Part shown: one piece after another, positions 22,701 through 34,597 of the stretch
How the letters are laid out: each line of letters starts with the position of its first letter
Position numbering within the stretch: position 1 is the stretch's first letter
From: Dermanyssus gallinae
Lineage: Eukaryota > Arthropoda > Arachnida > Mesostigmata > Dermanyssidae
Length of the DNA stretch: 64,000 bases
Assembly (NCBI GenBank): GCA_003439945.1
Contig: QVRM01001094.1
Coordinates: 372,001 to 436,000 of the forward strand
Direction of reading: 5' to 3'
The notes under the pieces: model-generated
The model's input: only the letters and a program-made list of their open reading frames with translations
Told to the model about the DNA's origin: nothing
Databases searched by the model: none
Translations under genes and position numbers: made by a program

Positions 22701-23594
22701 ACGAGGGTTGCATGCAGAGATAAAAATACTAATACTAATAATAATAATAATCGTGATAACAATCATAATCATTCTTTATATCTTCTTTATCAGCGTGTCT
22801 ACAAACGGAACTACCTTGAAAAGCCTAACGACACAATGAATGATGACCGACAAGGTCTGTGGATGTACTACACACACATCACACCTCACCTGCGGGTCAC
22901 TGCTAGATCCTCACTGAAGATTGTCCTATCTAAGGGGACGCTCCTCTCGCGCGCTCTCTTTCTGTCTCTCTGTTTGCCTTTCTCTTCTTCGCTCGTTTCG
23001 TTCTTCCTGCAACCTGCAAGCAGACGTTGTTTCTGCCGAGCCGACGGCATCCGGCCGTAACTGAATCAATCAATCAATCAATCAATTAAACAGTCAGTTG
23101 TTAAACAGTCAGTACACTCCGTACAGACCACCACAGCCGGCAAAGCATCGATGATCAAGATCAGGCAGGCAGGCCGCACACTTCAACCGAGCCGCCAGCC
23201 CGTTGAAGCCGCGGCTGAAGACGGCAGGTTGCCATCTTGCCGACGACGACGAGAAGCGTCGAGGTGCTGCACAAGCTTCACTTGATCGCTCAGTTTCGCG
23301 TCGTTCACCGTCGTCACGCCGTCTCGTTCGATCTCTGTGCTCTGTCCAGAGTTACACCTTTTCTAAACCTATTTCATCATTTCGCTCGTTCTTGTTATTC
23401 GCCTAGGATTCTGCTCTTCTCTTACTTTCTCTTACTTTTCACACACACACACACGCGCGCGCACACATTCACACCATACGCCCAGTGTCTCTCTCTCTCG
23501 CTCTATGCCACGATACCGACTTCAAGTGACCAAACTAGACGACTCATTAGCTGTAACCACCAGCGTCATCGCCTTCATCTATATTGAAGCCATA

Positions 23595-23644
<50 letters not shown>

Positions 23645-23662
23645 AATATATATATATATATA

Positions 23663-23743
<81 letters not shown>

Positions 23744-24803
23744 TACTGTAGTGAATGGTACGGCGACTGATGGCGTCTATGACGGCTACGCCACATGTAA
23801 CATGAAAGTCACCGTGCAGCTGTTTCTTCTCTGTGCTGCAAGGTGCATCGTCCGCCGAGAGGCTAGCTGTCAGCGGCAGCAGCAGCAGCAGCAGCAAAGC
23901 TCTTAAGGCCGAGCTCGACCACGCGCGTAAAACGGTGACTCAACGACGTCGTGACGAGTCGACACCCGTGCACGCACGGTATCTACTACGATTTGCCAGC
24001 TAACAAAGCCGGCTAAGGTTAGTGGACGAGTTGTCGCCGGCCTTTTACCCGAGCTTTGATGCAGAATGACTCTCCACGAGTTATTGGCTGTCCGCTGATC
24101 TTTTGGTTGGCCAGTCAGTGAGCCGCAATTGCTGCACGGCCAGCCGACCACGCCATTATTACGATCATGACGCTGAGAAAAAAAGCCGCACAAGTGGAGA
24201 ACTCGTTTGTTGGATGGCATCGCAACACACACACACATCCCCCCCATATAGCCATACAGGTCTCACATCTATAAGGTGTAAAATGTCGCTAATTTACATA
24301 GTGATACATGTGCATATATATATATATATATATATACATACAGCACACATTAATCCATCTATATACCATTACATAGTGGGCGGGAGACAGAAAGAATAGC
24401 CACTTATATCTGTGCATATGTTGAAGACCCATTCTCGGCCAGCGTGGAAGACGATTAATCGAACAACGACAGGCGGCAGGCTCACTCGTGAAGTGAGATC
24501 GATAGGGGTCTAGAGAATAGGTGCCGGAAGAGGGAAGGGGGATCTGGTCAATATCGTTAGTGGCTCGTAAGCGAACTGACTGATTGAGCGAGAGGGAGGG
24601 AGACGCCGAGAACGTGGGGGAGCTTCGATCAGGACGAGGAGCAGTTGCCAATATCGGTGTGCGATTCAAACGCAGCATTGCGTAACGCTAATACGTGTTG
24701 GCTTTGTTTCGCCGCCGTGCGCCTGCTTCTGCGGCTGTCGGGCTCATCTGCAGTCGCTCGCGTTTATGGCGCGACTGATGAATGCGTACGTGAGTGTCTA
24801 AGT

Positions 24804-24837
<34 letters not shown>

Positions 24838-26273
24838 TTACTATGTAAATTAGGGACACTTCACACCTGTATACATGGATAGGGATTCACGATCGATCGA
24901 CGGATAGTTATAGTAACCGTTCCTCGCTACGCCTGTTTGCTGCTCGTTCATCGACACACTATCATAGCTACTGCGATATATGTGTGTGTGTCTTTCCAAC
25001 GTCACCCAACAAACTCCTTTTCTCTAGTAAGCTATTATCTGCCATCCTCTCTCGGCGGACGGTGAAACCCAATGAAACGGCATCGAACTTTTGTAGCCAC
25101 CATAGTAGCCATATAGACGCCGTCAATCACCGCCACTACAGTAATGTGAAGGGCGCACCAATCCAACTAAAAATAGACCAATTTCACTACAACGAGTTGT
25201 GGCGTTTATATCGGCTTCCACCAGCTGGTATAAGCGAGCCAACGATTGTGGTGGTCACGGAACACGCTGATCACGTGTTCGACGCCCCTAGACATCACGT
25301 GGCAACATCTGAAATCTAGAAAAATGTGGGCGTTTCTTAGCAGTGCCTCTCTTCTTGAACGAGCGAATGATCGATCGTTCGTGAAGACACCTGCCATCGA
25401 CCACACTTAACCCTCAAATGACCACCACCACCAGATCAATCATCATTAATCATTATCATCATCATCGTCGTCGACGTCGTCGTCATAGTCGTTCTTATAA
25501 TCCTAGAAGTTTATCGCCGACATTTCCTAGATGCTACAGTTATGCTGTTGATTGACGATGAATGCAGGATCAGGAGTAATCATCCATGAATCAAGTGCAT
25601 GCACGTGAATTGAGATCAGCAAATGAGAAACTTGACACATATAGTAACTTCTGACCACTGATCCGGTTCCTACTCATCACTGACCGACAAACAACATCGA
25701 CTGGTTTCTTAAAAAGGAAATCCATATCCATCTAGCATCATAGACCGAGGAAACCCGATGAAGATAAGAGATGAATCAAAAGCGTTGAGCACTACTAGTC
25801 CAACACCTTTCCCCTTCTGTTGCTGTTCGTCTACTGGTTTTCTGCCACGTTTGCCAAAACCATCGTCACAGTCGCCAATTACAGCTACCACTACTATCTG
25901 TCTATCTGCCAAATCTGTTTTGACAACCGCAATATTCACCTTCCACCTAGCTTCCTCGCAACCATCGACTAGCCACGCCGCCAGTATTCATGCGGCTAGC
26001 TCCAAATATGAGAAACACATTACATCATCGGGGTACGCCAAACACCCACGATGATGAATCGGGGTAAAACCACCAAGCCAGCCTCAGTTTTCGGCTCATC
26101 TATCTGTGCCGGTCGCTGCCATTTTAGCACGGCCCATCATCAAACGATGCGCAGCCCCGAGTTCGTGCAGACCATTGAGGCGCAAGTGACGGCCTGATGG
26201 GGGAATTTTCGCCTTTCTGGCTATCCGTTTTCATCATCATCATCGTCGTCTCATCGAAAGGTCTCTTCACTCT
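19750..26273. other. non-coding stretch downstream of ZSWIM8
   Basis: Many short frames on both strands, CT- or GA-rich patches (21340-22110, 23440-23520), (TAA)n-like runs (20555, 22730), CATCAT runs (25440) and several (TA)n arrays. The part next to 26274 must hold the ZSWIM8 3' UTR. No second gene recognised. Confidence 0.5.
23592..23744. repeat. long interrupted (TA)n array
   Basis: About 150 bp of TA with TG, AAA and TTT interruptions. Confidence 0.95.
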
Positions 26274-26499
26274 TCAGATACTCTGCTGGTTCATCTGTTG
26301 CTGGGCGGCAGCTATTCGTGCCCAGAGATCCTTCTTGCAGCTTTTCGATCGGCGCAGTGTCTGAAGGTGCTCGTTGAACTGCACTAGACCAGCGGGACTT
26401 AACTGGAAAGCCTGGCGAGCCGAGCGGATTACTGACAGAAAGTCGTCGTATTCCGCTAGCGTGATGTGATAAATCTTGGCATGAATGCACGCGATAAAC
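26274..26499 (-). CDS. ZSWIM8: ZSWIM8 last coding exon
   Basis: The acceptor TCGTTGCAG precedes GTTTATC. In the spliced frame the exon reads FIACIHAKIYHITLAEYDDF, IRSARQAF, QFNEHLQTLRRSK and ends ...MNQQSI then TGA (26276-26274). It parallels the human C-terminus (ADYDDFVNAIRSARSAF, MMQFNDILQNLKRSK). A longer open frame on this strand across the exon is a shadow in another phase. No clear AATAAA was found downstream on the minus strand, so the 3' UTR end is not placed. Confidence 0.93.
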
Positions 26500-28043
26500 C
26501 TGCAACGACATGAACAGCAAAATTACAGACCGCAAATGTAAGGAGGCAAACTGTCACGACAAAAAAAAAACAGCAGGAAAAGCGAATTCATCCATTGAGA
26601 GAGCCATCGTACAAGATAGAAAAAGGTGTTCCTTTGTTAGATAGTTACAGATCTTTCTCGCGTAACGTACATTTGCTGGCACTTCTGGATGAGCGGCGTG
26701 AGTAGAGGTGAACGGAAGACCTGGTGCGAGGTTCCCGATGGCTGCGTCTTGGCGAGGTGCTGGGCGATCTCCGTTATAATGTCGTATAGAACAAACGGCG
26801 ACGCCACCGAGTTCACGACGCACACGCACAAATCTTGCAGACACGCGGTGCCCAGCTTCTTCGCAACGCCCAGGAGCCATTTGACGTCCTCACCGTACGA
26901 CGGAGTGCGTGCGTACTTCGCTTGCATACGCTCGTCGTGAATCCTACGATCGCAAACCCCAAAAGAACGAGCCGCATGTTGTGACGTTATGATGCTAGCT
27001 GTCGCATCATCCAAAAGACCGGCATCTGTACTTGCTGCTTGTTGGCAGTCATTAGCAAACTTACCACCTACTCTCTAACTACATACAATGGCGCGCCAGA
27101 AATCCTACGTAATCGTCATGCGGAGCCTACTGGCGTTTTGGCATCAATGTTTTGAATATCTACGATCTAAACGCTCGATTGTTCAAAAGTTCGCAATGTA
27201 ACGTTACTTCATCTAAAGCAATGCCCAGCGTTAAACCACCAAAAGAGCAACTAGCATGCCCAGCGGTCGGTGTTTCATCCCGATGCTCAGCACGCGACCC
27301 ACAACCTAATAATTCGGTCACGGCCTCGCCTCCTTTTTGTTCACTTTTTGGTCTTTCTGTGTTTTCGCTAGCAAGCCGGTAGCCGGCAACTGTGGCTGAC
27401 CACGACGTAGGACGGAAGACTATGAATGACTCACTTTTTAGCCAGCAGCTCCATGGCGATAAAGCCGACCCGGTACGCCGACACGAGATACTTGATGGCC
27501 TCCTGGGACTGGGCGTTCTGTGGCGGTGGTGGCGGAGGTGGTGCCTGAGCGCTGGGAGGCGGCGGCTGCGGTGGCGGCGCTGGTGGATGCGGCGGAGGGG
27601 GCGCCATCAGCGGCGGAGGGGGCGCATGATGGGGTGGCGCGTGCGCCGGGTGCGGCGGCAAGACGTGCGGCCGCGAACCCTGGTGCGCCTGGGGGTGGTA
27701 CTGGGCGCCGTTGGGCGAGCCCGGATAGAACGACTGCGGCGGTGGCGGCGGATATGGCGGGTGGTGGTACTGCGACAGGTAGGCGGGATGAATGGCGCCC
27801 ATCGAGCCCGGCACGACGAACGGCGGGGGCAGCGTGTACGGCGAGTACGGACTGCCGTGTTGCGGAGGCGGCATGTACGTCGTGTGCGGATACGGAGGCA
27901 GCTGGGGCGGCATCTGCATTGCCTGCGGCTGCTCGACAAACATGTGCGCTGCCTGCTGTTGCTCCATCGGCCCGTGCTGGCCGTGGGCCGCCGCCGGATG
28001 GGGCGGAGGCGATAGGATACTAGGATGCTGGTGCTGCTGTTGC

Positions 28044-28076
<33 letters not shown>

Positions 28077-31000
28077 ACCTGCTGTTGTTGTTGATGCACC
28101 TGTTGTTGCTGCTGCACCTGCTGCTGCTGTTGTTGATGTTGGTGCTGGTGCTGGTGTTGGTGTTGTTGTTGGTGCTGCGGCAGAGGTGGGGAGACCGCCC
28201 GATCGCCCAGACTCTCCTCATAGAGCTCATACCAACGGCGGGCAACATCAAACAGCACTTCCGGAATGACGCCGCCGCCCTGAGCAGCCTGCTCGACCGT
28301 TAGACATGCTCTCTTCAGCATCTCGGCTGACTGCTCCTTACACTGGAGCAGCGCCCGTTGGATTTCGTTCTGGTTGAGCGCGTGTGCGTGCGGTAAGCAC
28401 GAGAGCGCTAGCTCAGCACAGGCGCGCTGCATGGCGTGATCTCTACCGCGAGACGCCTTATCGGCCAGCGTCACCACCTCAGTCGGTGTAAGGTGGCCTT
28501 CCCAGGTGTCGATGAGGAACAGAATGGCCGAACAGCCAATCTCCATGGCCTGTCCAGTAATCCACGACACCTGCGACGAATAGGTTCGTGACAGCCAGTT
28601 GAGCGAAACGGCATTGGTGAGGCCAAGCGCGTAGAGACCAATCTGGAACGAGCACATGTGGAGAGCACGGTGTGGACCCCGATGGTTCTGGGACGACGAT
28701 GGCTGTGTGAAGTTAACGGCCATCGAGTTGTTCCCACCGGCCTTTGTGAAAACGGTTTTAGCAAGCTCAAACATAAAATGAGCCGAAGCCTCCGATGGCT
28801 GATTCGGGATGCTCGGGTGGAAGCTTCTCTTCGATCCCCCCTTAAAGCCTCCCCGCGCACCATTCTGCCCTTGTCCACCATTGACATTCAAGTTCTTCAT
28901 TTGACCAACAAGCTGGTTCCGGGTCTGCTGTTGGGGTGCCTGCTGCTGCTGTTGTTGAGGCTGTACAACTGGCATATTGGGACTAAAATCGTCTATGTTG
29001 AACATATTCGTGGGACCGGCGACCATTGAAGGGTTAAACTCGTCAACACCAAACATGTTCGGACCAACGGCTGGAGAGGAGGTAATTCCAGCTGCATTAA
29101 CCAACGGGATGTCTCGCTGCTGGGAGGCATTTACGACGAGGCTGGAATTTGTCAGGGCTCCGGCCCCCGCTAGGCTCAAAGGCCCCGCCATGGGCTGGGG
29201 TCCCGCACTACCAGAAGTACTATGTGCAACCTGGTTGGCCTTGTTACGATCTCCTGAGGACGATGATGCAAAACTGTCGCTGCTTTCCCCGCTGGAACCG
29301 GAATCACTGCTCTCCATCGCCGCAGTTCGTGCGGCTACTCTTCTTCGTATTAGGGTCGGGGAGTTATCTGATGACGTGGTCTCTGGGGCCGATGAATCAA
29401 TGGATGCCATGCCGTTTGACGAATGCTGACGTCGGAACATAGCCTTAAAGTTCGTACAGCGGAACTTAGCTTCCCATGCCTTATAATCTTCCTCCCAGCC
29501 TGAAGGAGGACTATTGGCACCTTCGTCCTCTACGCGCCGCCAGGATGTTCCAGGTTGCTCTTCCTGCGTCGTTGCTTGAGCGACCGCTGCTGTTTCCTTG
29601 CCGCCACCGCTCGCTCCATACAGCGCTGCAGTGAGAGTGCTTGGCGGATTCTTGTACATCTGGTGTACATCTTTATCAAGCAGCTTGTCCATAATCATAG
29701 CGAGCTTATGCTGATCGTCCTTGTAATGCATAAGCAGTGTAATGGCTAGCTCGCCGCGCTGTCTGCGAGTTCCCTCGCAGAGAAGAGGATGTTCGGCCTC
29801 GGACACGTTAGCTTTCAATCCAAGTGCAGTAACAGCCGCTTCGAAACCCATCTCCTCGTCGCCGGCCAGGCGATGTCGGCAGAGCACTCCACTATACATA
29901 GACCAGCCTTTCACTGACGTGCCGGGCTGTTCCTTCGAAAGCACCAAGGCATCGAAGATGTATGACGCCAGCATGAGTGGCAGCAGCGCCTCTCCGCGCG
30001 ACACGAGACGGCGTTCGCGTAGGGCAGTCGCCCTTTCCCGCAGCTCGTGCATCTCTAGTGGGCCGAGAGGAATCTTTTTGAGCAAAGTGACCAGGTCCTG
30101 TTCCTGGTTGACGAGCCGCACTTCCAGCGGCTTCGTCGACGCTGGCGGGCGCACCAACTCCAGCCCGAAGATACCTATACGGAACGCCAGATAGTGGTGG
30201 TCAGTGTGGTTCTCTCCCAACACCTGACACAGAAACGCAGCTTTGGATAGAGTCGCCGATGCTAGGAGCGACGCCTGGTGGCAGGCGGGATTGAACTTTC
30301 CTCGGCCCCGCTTGCCACCGTTACCGGTCTTACCCCCTCCTGCAGGGGGTGCTGACTGAGGCGCCGTCGGCTGCTCCATCTCAAACGAGGGCGGATTTGC
30401 CAAGAGTTCTTGTGCCAGTCGAAAGGCGAGCTTACAGGCCTCCTGTGTGTGTCCGTGTGCGTGGAGCGCTTCGGCTCGAGCGAAAAGAATCTCCAAGCGG
30501 TCATCCATCTTCTTAATTTGCTTCGACAACTCAGACGGATCGGGAATCGGGTTAGGCTTCTGAGCGACCGCTGGCGCCCCGAAATTCTGCTGAGCTGCCG
30601 CTCGCGCCTGGGCGGCGTCATAGTAGTACAGTTGATACTCATCATCAAGGGGAGCGACATTCGCGTTAGCGGCAGCAGCAGCGCCAGCTGCGCCCGCGGC
30701 GTTGCCAATCGCTGCCGGCTCGGGAACGGCCGAAGGTGATCCGCTTCGGGCAGCCCCATTCGTAACTCTTGAGGATCCTGCCGCATCTCTACCTGACGGT
30801 CCGGCCTCGTCCTTCGGTTGCGCTAACTCTGCTGGTCCAACATTGTTATTATTGGAGCCGCCATGAAGAGCCTGCATATGGCTGTTGCTGTTATGAAATT
30901 GATTGTTGTTGTTGTTGCTGTTGCTGTGGTTATTGTTGATGTTGGCAACGGTATTGTTGTTGCTCAGGTTTTCATTGAAGCCCTCGGAACTAAGTGAACT

Positions 31001-33860
31001 ACGCGTGGAACTTGGACACGTGTCGAAGGTCCCTGAGACTGTTGGCACATTGTAGGGCGACTTACGTCCAACTTCCACTGGCCGACCTTTGCCTCCCGAC
31101 TGCGAGTGATCGGCTAGGCGGAGATGCATGTACGGGGAATAAAAACGACAAGCTCCTCCTTCATTGTAGGTGACGCCCGGAATAGGGTAGTCAAGCCAAT
31201 CGAGTAGACAAGATTCCAAGGCTGGCTTGAAACCCGGAAACACATCGATATCTGCCCACCGCTTGTTATAGTTGACACCACCGCCATTGTTGTTATTGTT
31301 ATTGTTGCCGTTGTTGTTGCCTGCGTTACCACCCCCCTGGCCCCCAGTTGAAGTCCTTGTCTTAAACACAGACTCGAGAATACGGCAGTGCCATTGACAC
31401 ATCTGAAATTAAAAAGAGATGGCAAAATTAACATAGAATATATAATAGTGTATATCCATGAGTTGCAACATTACTATGATTACTGCCATATTACGAACAG
31501 GGGCAAATTCACATCGCCGGCGCCCTCTCGGCGTCAAGTATGAATATGGCCAAATATGTCATGTAATCGTACGGCCGGTAGTGTATTCGAACAAAATTGA
31601 AGCATTACAGCTAGTTAGCATAGTACCAAGCACACCTCGTCAGTCGGCAGAACTTGGTTCACACAGCCTCAATATAAAGCAAAATTTTTTATTGGGAATA
31701 TAGTAAATAAACTGAAAGGCGTACCTGGTCGAAGAAGGTCCTCTTCTCAAGCGGCGAGAGGGCAGGGTTGAGTGCGGCCAGCCGCCACAGCACGACGATT
31801 TCGTCGCAGAGCGACGCGCACGTGTGCTGCGAACACTGCGACGTCGAGTGCGAGACGCCGTTGTTGTTCGACGACCGGTGACCCTGGCCGCCGGTAGCGC
31901 CGGTGTGCAGCGACACTTTCGTGTTGAACCACCAGACGAGAATCGGCTCGCACGCCAGAATCTCTTCGGTGAGCAGCTCGAGCAGGGGCACCGCGTTACG
32001 GTCCGCCCGTCGGAACATCTCGCGCACGATCGACAGCAGATTCCAGATGCCCTCCGGCTCGCGGCCGCGCAACGGCCGAAGCAGGCTCTGCCACTCGGAG
32101 GCGGCCGGCGGCGACGTCGACGAGAGAAAGTTGACGTCCGAGAAGACGATGGGCGACGGCATCGACAGCTTGATGAGAATCTTGCGGATGCTTTCGTGCA
32201 GCGTGCCCTCGTCGAGGCACCACGACGTCTGCTCGTAGACGGACGCGCCCGCCGTCGGATCGGGCGCGCCGCGCAGCGTGTTGATGTCCGTCTCCTGGCT
32301 GGACAGCAGCTCGTCGAGGAGACGTTGCGCCGTCGGCAGAATCTGCTGCGGCAACTCCGAGATGAGGTACTGCGCGAACTTTTGCAGCTGGTCGCGATGC
32401 AGCCGCGACAGAGACTCGGAGACGGGCGCGCGGAGGCACACCGCTGTCGGCTGGTGGATCCGGTGCAGACAGACGGCGACCACGTGCGAGCACCATGACG
32501 CCGACGACGAACACGTGCAGTTGCAGCTCGTGATGCGGCGTCGGTCGAACGTCACGGCGACGTTGAACTGTGAACTCTTTGCCGTCGGGTGGTAGACGGC
32601 ACCCGCCTGGAGGTTCTTCACCGCTACGATGCCCCCGCCACCGCTTAGGCTGCCCGCCGGCTTCACTGTCGCACTCAGATGGAACCCTAAACACGTGCGA
32701 CAAACGATAACAATGACGATTCATACTCGACACTCGACACGGCAGCAACTTAGTGGCAACAACATCACGGCAGTGATGTGATGGTGGTGTATGGTACTAT
32801 CGTTGCGTCGTAGAAGCAGATTGTGTAGGGAATTTCCTTGAATTTATGCTTACGAAAGAAATGACGTGACGTAAGCGCACGTGTTTTCAATAACATATGT
32901 CATATCGTCGCAAAAACGTATCAGTACAGACATTTCTAGTGCCAAAGGTTGAACGTTTGACGAACATCGGGCGTATCTATTTAAGATAACGCCATCTTTA
33001 AAGTATGGCAACTAACAGTCGACGCCAACGACGTGACAACGACACATACATGCGAAACATTAGGCGCACGTACCAATCTGCAGAAGGTCCCGGGTGGCCT
33101 TGGTCTTGAACAGGTGCTCGCCTTTAGTAAATTCATCGGCGGATCCAGTCGCGAGACACGAGTAGAGCCGAATATCCTCCTCGCTTTCCGGAAAGCTCCA
33201 GAAGGCTATGCGCAGCTGAAGCTGCTCCGGTACGGGAGGGTACACATGCTCGACGACCTCGAACGGAATGTGTGCAGCAACCTCACGAGCAGACAGCTCG
33301 ACGAGTGAGGACACACCGCCGTTGGTCGCGGAATCACCTGCATTTAACACAGAGTCGCCATTCAGTTAGCGATAAGGAATGAAAGTAAATAGGCTTAGGT
33401 CAACGCAGAAAAAAACATTTTGCTTTTTGTCAAAAATGGAAAGCGCTATCGTATCATGAGACGTGTTCAGTTAAATATATAGTCAGATTATAGTTTTATT
33501 TAATTTTGAAGTTACAGTGGAATATGAATATCTAACTACTCTAGGGCGTGTGAGGGGTGCTACCAATCGAGCTTATCCTCGAGGCAGCCCCTCATTGTGC
33601 CCATAATTGCTGCCGCATTGCCGCGCTGAACCGCCAAAGATAGCCGCTGGAGTAGAAAGTCGAAAGCTCTTTTGTCCCCCATCGTGAGTTCAATTCGTTT
33701 GCCAATCTTCTGTAAAAGTGACCATGCCTCAGGGCCAGGTTCCCCTAGTGTCTCCAATACTAGTGTTCAGTAGAAATTGATCCGCTAAAAACATCAGTAA
33801 TGCATTTGACTTTCCATTCCCATTTTCTAGCTTGAATGTAGTCAAAATTTCGTGGTAACG

Positions 33861-33903
<43 letters not shown>

Positions 33904-34307
33904 GAGATAGGGAGAAAAGAAAAAAATGAACGACTTATAGCTTTCGCTTGTTACGGCAAGCCCATAGGCGCTCGTAATAGTAGCAGTAGTAGTATTAGTA
34001 GTTGCGTACTTTTCTTCTTTCTAAAAGATTTTAGAAAGAAGAAAAGTAGTTGCGTAAATGGCTACTCACTTCTGTTGCTGGCAGCACTGGCTCCGCCCGT
34101 ACCTCCGTAGCAGTACCTGGTGCCCGCAATGTTGCCGGGACCGCCCGCGGCACCGCCGGCCACAGTTTGCGAGAACAGCGAGGGTTTCTTCCAGCCGCGC
34201 CAGTGATTGCAGACCGACTCTCGTTCGGACATCCACGAGCAGAGCGAGTCCTCGTCGAAGCGTTCGCTGTCTTCGAACGAGAGACTGTCGCCCTCCTCCC
34301 AGTCCAT
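26274..34307 (-). CDS. ZSWIM8: ZSWIM8 (Dorado/EBAX-1) orthologue, six coding exons
   Basis: ZSWIM8 is the substrate receptor of a Cullin-RING E3 ligase (Elongin B/C adaptor, CUL3 in published work). In worms, flies and mammals it marks Argonaute for degradation during target-directed microRNA decay. Coding exons on the minus strand are 34307-34070, 33337-33074, 32686-31725, 31402-27435, 26943-26671 and 26499-26274. All borders are GT/AG and phases run 1,1,0,2,2, giving 5,931 nt and 1,976 residues. Landmarks (residues from the 34307 ATG): acidic FEDSERFDEDSLCSW N-terminus (about 10-24); BC-box-like SLVELSAREV (90-99); EDIRLYSCL block (about 133-141); SWIM zinc finger CTC-x6-CSH (C224, C226, C233, H235); RDQLQKFAQYLISELPQQI block; GMASIDSSAPETT (about 1153); WLSRTYSSQVSWITGQAMEIG (about 1423); poly-Q/H (about 1563-1617); DVKWLLG and AEYDDF near the C-terminus. 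These match human ZSWIM8 in order. No frameshift or stop is seen. The true start may lie upstream at 34655. Confidence 0.96.
26671..26943 (-). CDS. ZSWIM8: ZSWIM8 coding exon 5
   Basis: This exon begins after acceptor GATCGTAG and ends at donor GTACGT (26670-26665), 273 nt, phase 2 to phase 2. It encodes RTPSYGEDVKWLLGVAKKLG, SPFVLYDIITE and LIQKCQQ, matching the penultimate part of vertebrate ZSWIM8 (PPYTDDVKWLLG, SPFVLQEIV, LVQRCQQ). The junction with exon 6 creates a Met from AT|G. Confidence 0.94.
27435..31402 (-). CDS. ZSWIM8: ZSWIM8 coding exon 4 (giant central exon, poly-Q/P)
   Basis: A single 3,968-bp open exon follows acceptor ...TTAATTTCAG and ends in phase 2 at AAAAA|GTGAGT. Conserved islands are FPGFKPALESC, PGVTY, EILFARAEALHAHG, LAQELLANPPS, STKPLEVRL, LLKKIPLGPLEM, ALLPLMLASYIFDAL, SEAEHPLLCEGTRR, GMASIDSSAPETT, NQPSEASAHFMFELAKT, WLSRTYSSQVSWITGQAMEIG, LSCLPHAHALNQNEIQRAL and AYRVGFIAMELL. 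Between them are fast-evolving Asn-, Gly-, Ser- and Gln-rich linkers. A poly-Q/H run at about 28180-28020 precedes a Pro-rich segment. In human the same protein region is split by several introns, so this looks like intron loss or a fused exon. Confidence 0.96.
28024..28184. repeat. CTG/TTG repeat encoding ZSWIM8 poly-Q/H
   Basis: Interrupted CAG/CAA/CAC/CAT codons on the coding strand encode Gln and His runs with scattered Val. Frame stays open, so expansion is by whole codons. Confidence 0.9.
31725..32686 (-). CDS. ZSWIM8: ZSWIM8 coding exon 3 (SWIM zinc finger)
   Basis: The acceptor ...GTGTTTAG joins phase-1 exon 2 to read GFHLSATV, as in vertebrates. The exon ends phase 0 at CAG|GTACGC. 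It carries the SWIM finger (CTC-x6-CSH within ITSCNCTC...WCSHVV), then CLRAPVSESLSRL, RDQLQKFAQYLISELPQQI, GAPDPTAG, LLRPLRGREPEG, WNLLSIVREMF and CDEIVVLWRLAALNPALSP. All occur in the same order in ZSWIM8. A non-conserved Gly-rich insert sits before the finger. GC content is much higher than the surrounding introns. Confidence 0.96.
33074..33337 (-). CDS. ZSWIM8: ZSWIM8 coding exon 2 (BC-box-like and conserved core)
   Basis: The exon starts after acceptor ...AATGCAG and ends at donor GTACGT (33073-33068). Its 264 nt keep phase 1 on both sides. It encodes SLVELSAREV, which fits the Elongin-C BC-box pattern [ST]Lxxx[CSA]xxx[AVIL], followed by HIPFEVVEHVYPPVPEQLQL and FWSFPESEEDIRLYSCL. This is among the most conserved stretches of the family and is where Elongin/Cullin adaptor binding is proposed. 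Confidence 0.95.
33560..33765 (-). mobile_element. C-terminal scrap of the RPDG-type retroelement family, in ZSWIM8 intron 1
   Basis: The minus strand encodes ETLGEPGPEAW, LLQKIGKRIE, FLLQRLSLAVQRGNAAA. The order and residues match the extreme C-terminus of the element at 1690-1900 (ETLGGPGP, HQRLSLDIQRGNAAS). It is about 65 codons, open, and same strand as the host gene. Only the 3' coding end is present, as expected for a severely 5'-truncated retrotransposon insertion. It sits between ZSWIM8 exons 1 and 2 and leaves the splice sites intact. Confidence 0.7.
33865..33900. repeat. (TA)n microsatellite in ZSWIM8 intron 1
   Basis: About 18 units, between the retroelement scrap and exon 1. Confidence 0.95.
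34008..34047. other. perfect 19-bp hairpin with 2-nt loop, ZSWIM8 intron 1
   Basis: ACTTTTCTTCTTTCTAAAA (34008-34026) is followed by GA and its exact inverse (34029-34047). The 12-bp direct repeat AGTAGTTGCGTA flanks it (33997-34008 and 34045-34056). It lies about 17 bp downstream (gene sense) of the exon 1 donor (exon end 34070). Confidence 0.95.
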
Positions 34308-34559
34308 CCTGACGCCCCCAGCGCCCCCCGCTCCGTCACCTCCAGCTGCCGCTGCTGCAGCAGCAGCAACAGCAGCAGCCGCCGCCGCCGCCGCAGCCGC
34401 AGCGCCGCCCGCGGGCGCAGGGGCGCCACCACCACCGCCCCCAGCGCCAGCGCCAGGAGCCCCGCCCCCTCCACCCACAGCGGAGGTGGCCAGCGCGGAT
34501 ACCAGCTTAATGGGGCGCGAAGACAAGGGCACACCAAAGGAGTCGCCGAAGACGAATGA

Positions 34560-34597
<38 letters not shown>

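Noticed and set aside
27392..28303. Plus-strand Arg-rich and Ala-rich frames over 100 codons
   Set aside because: Shadows of the GC-rich ZSWIM8 exon 4 on the other strand.
31824..32498. Plus-strand 224-codon frame
   Set aside because: Antisense shadow of ZSWIM8 exon 3, Arg-rich, no family motifs.
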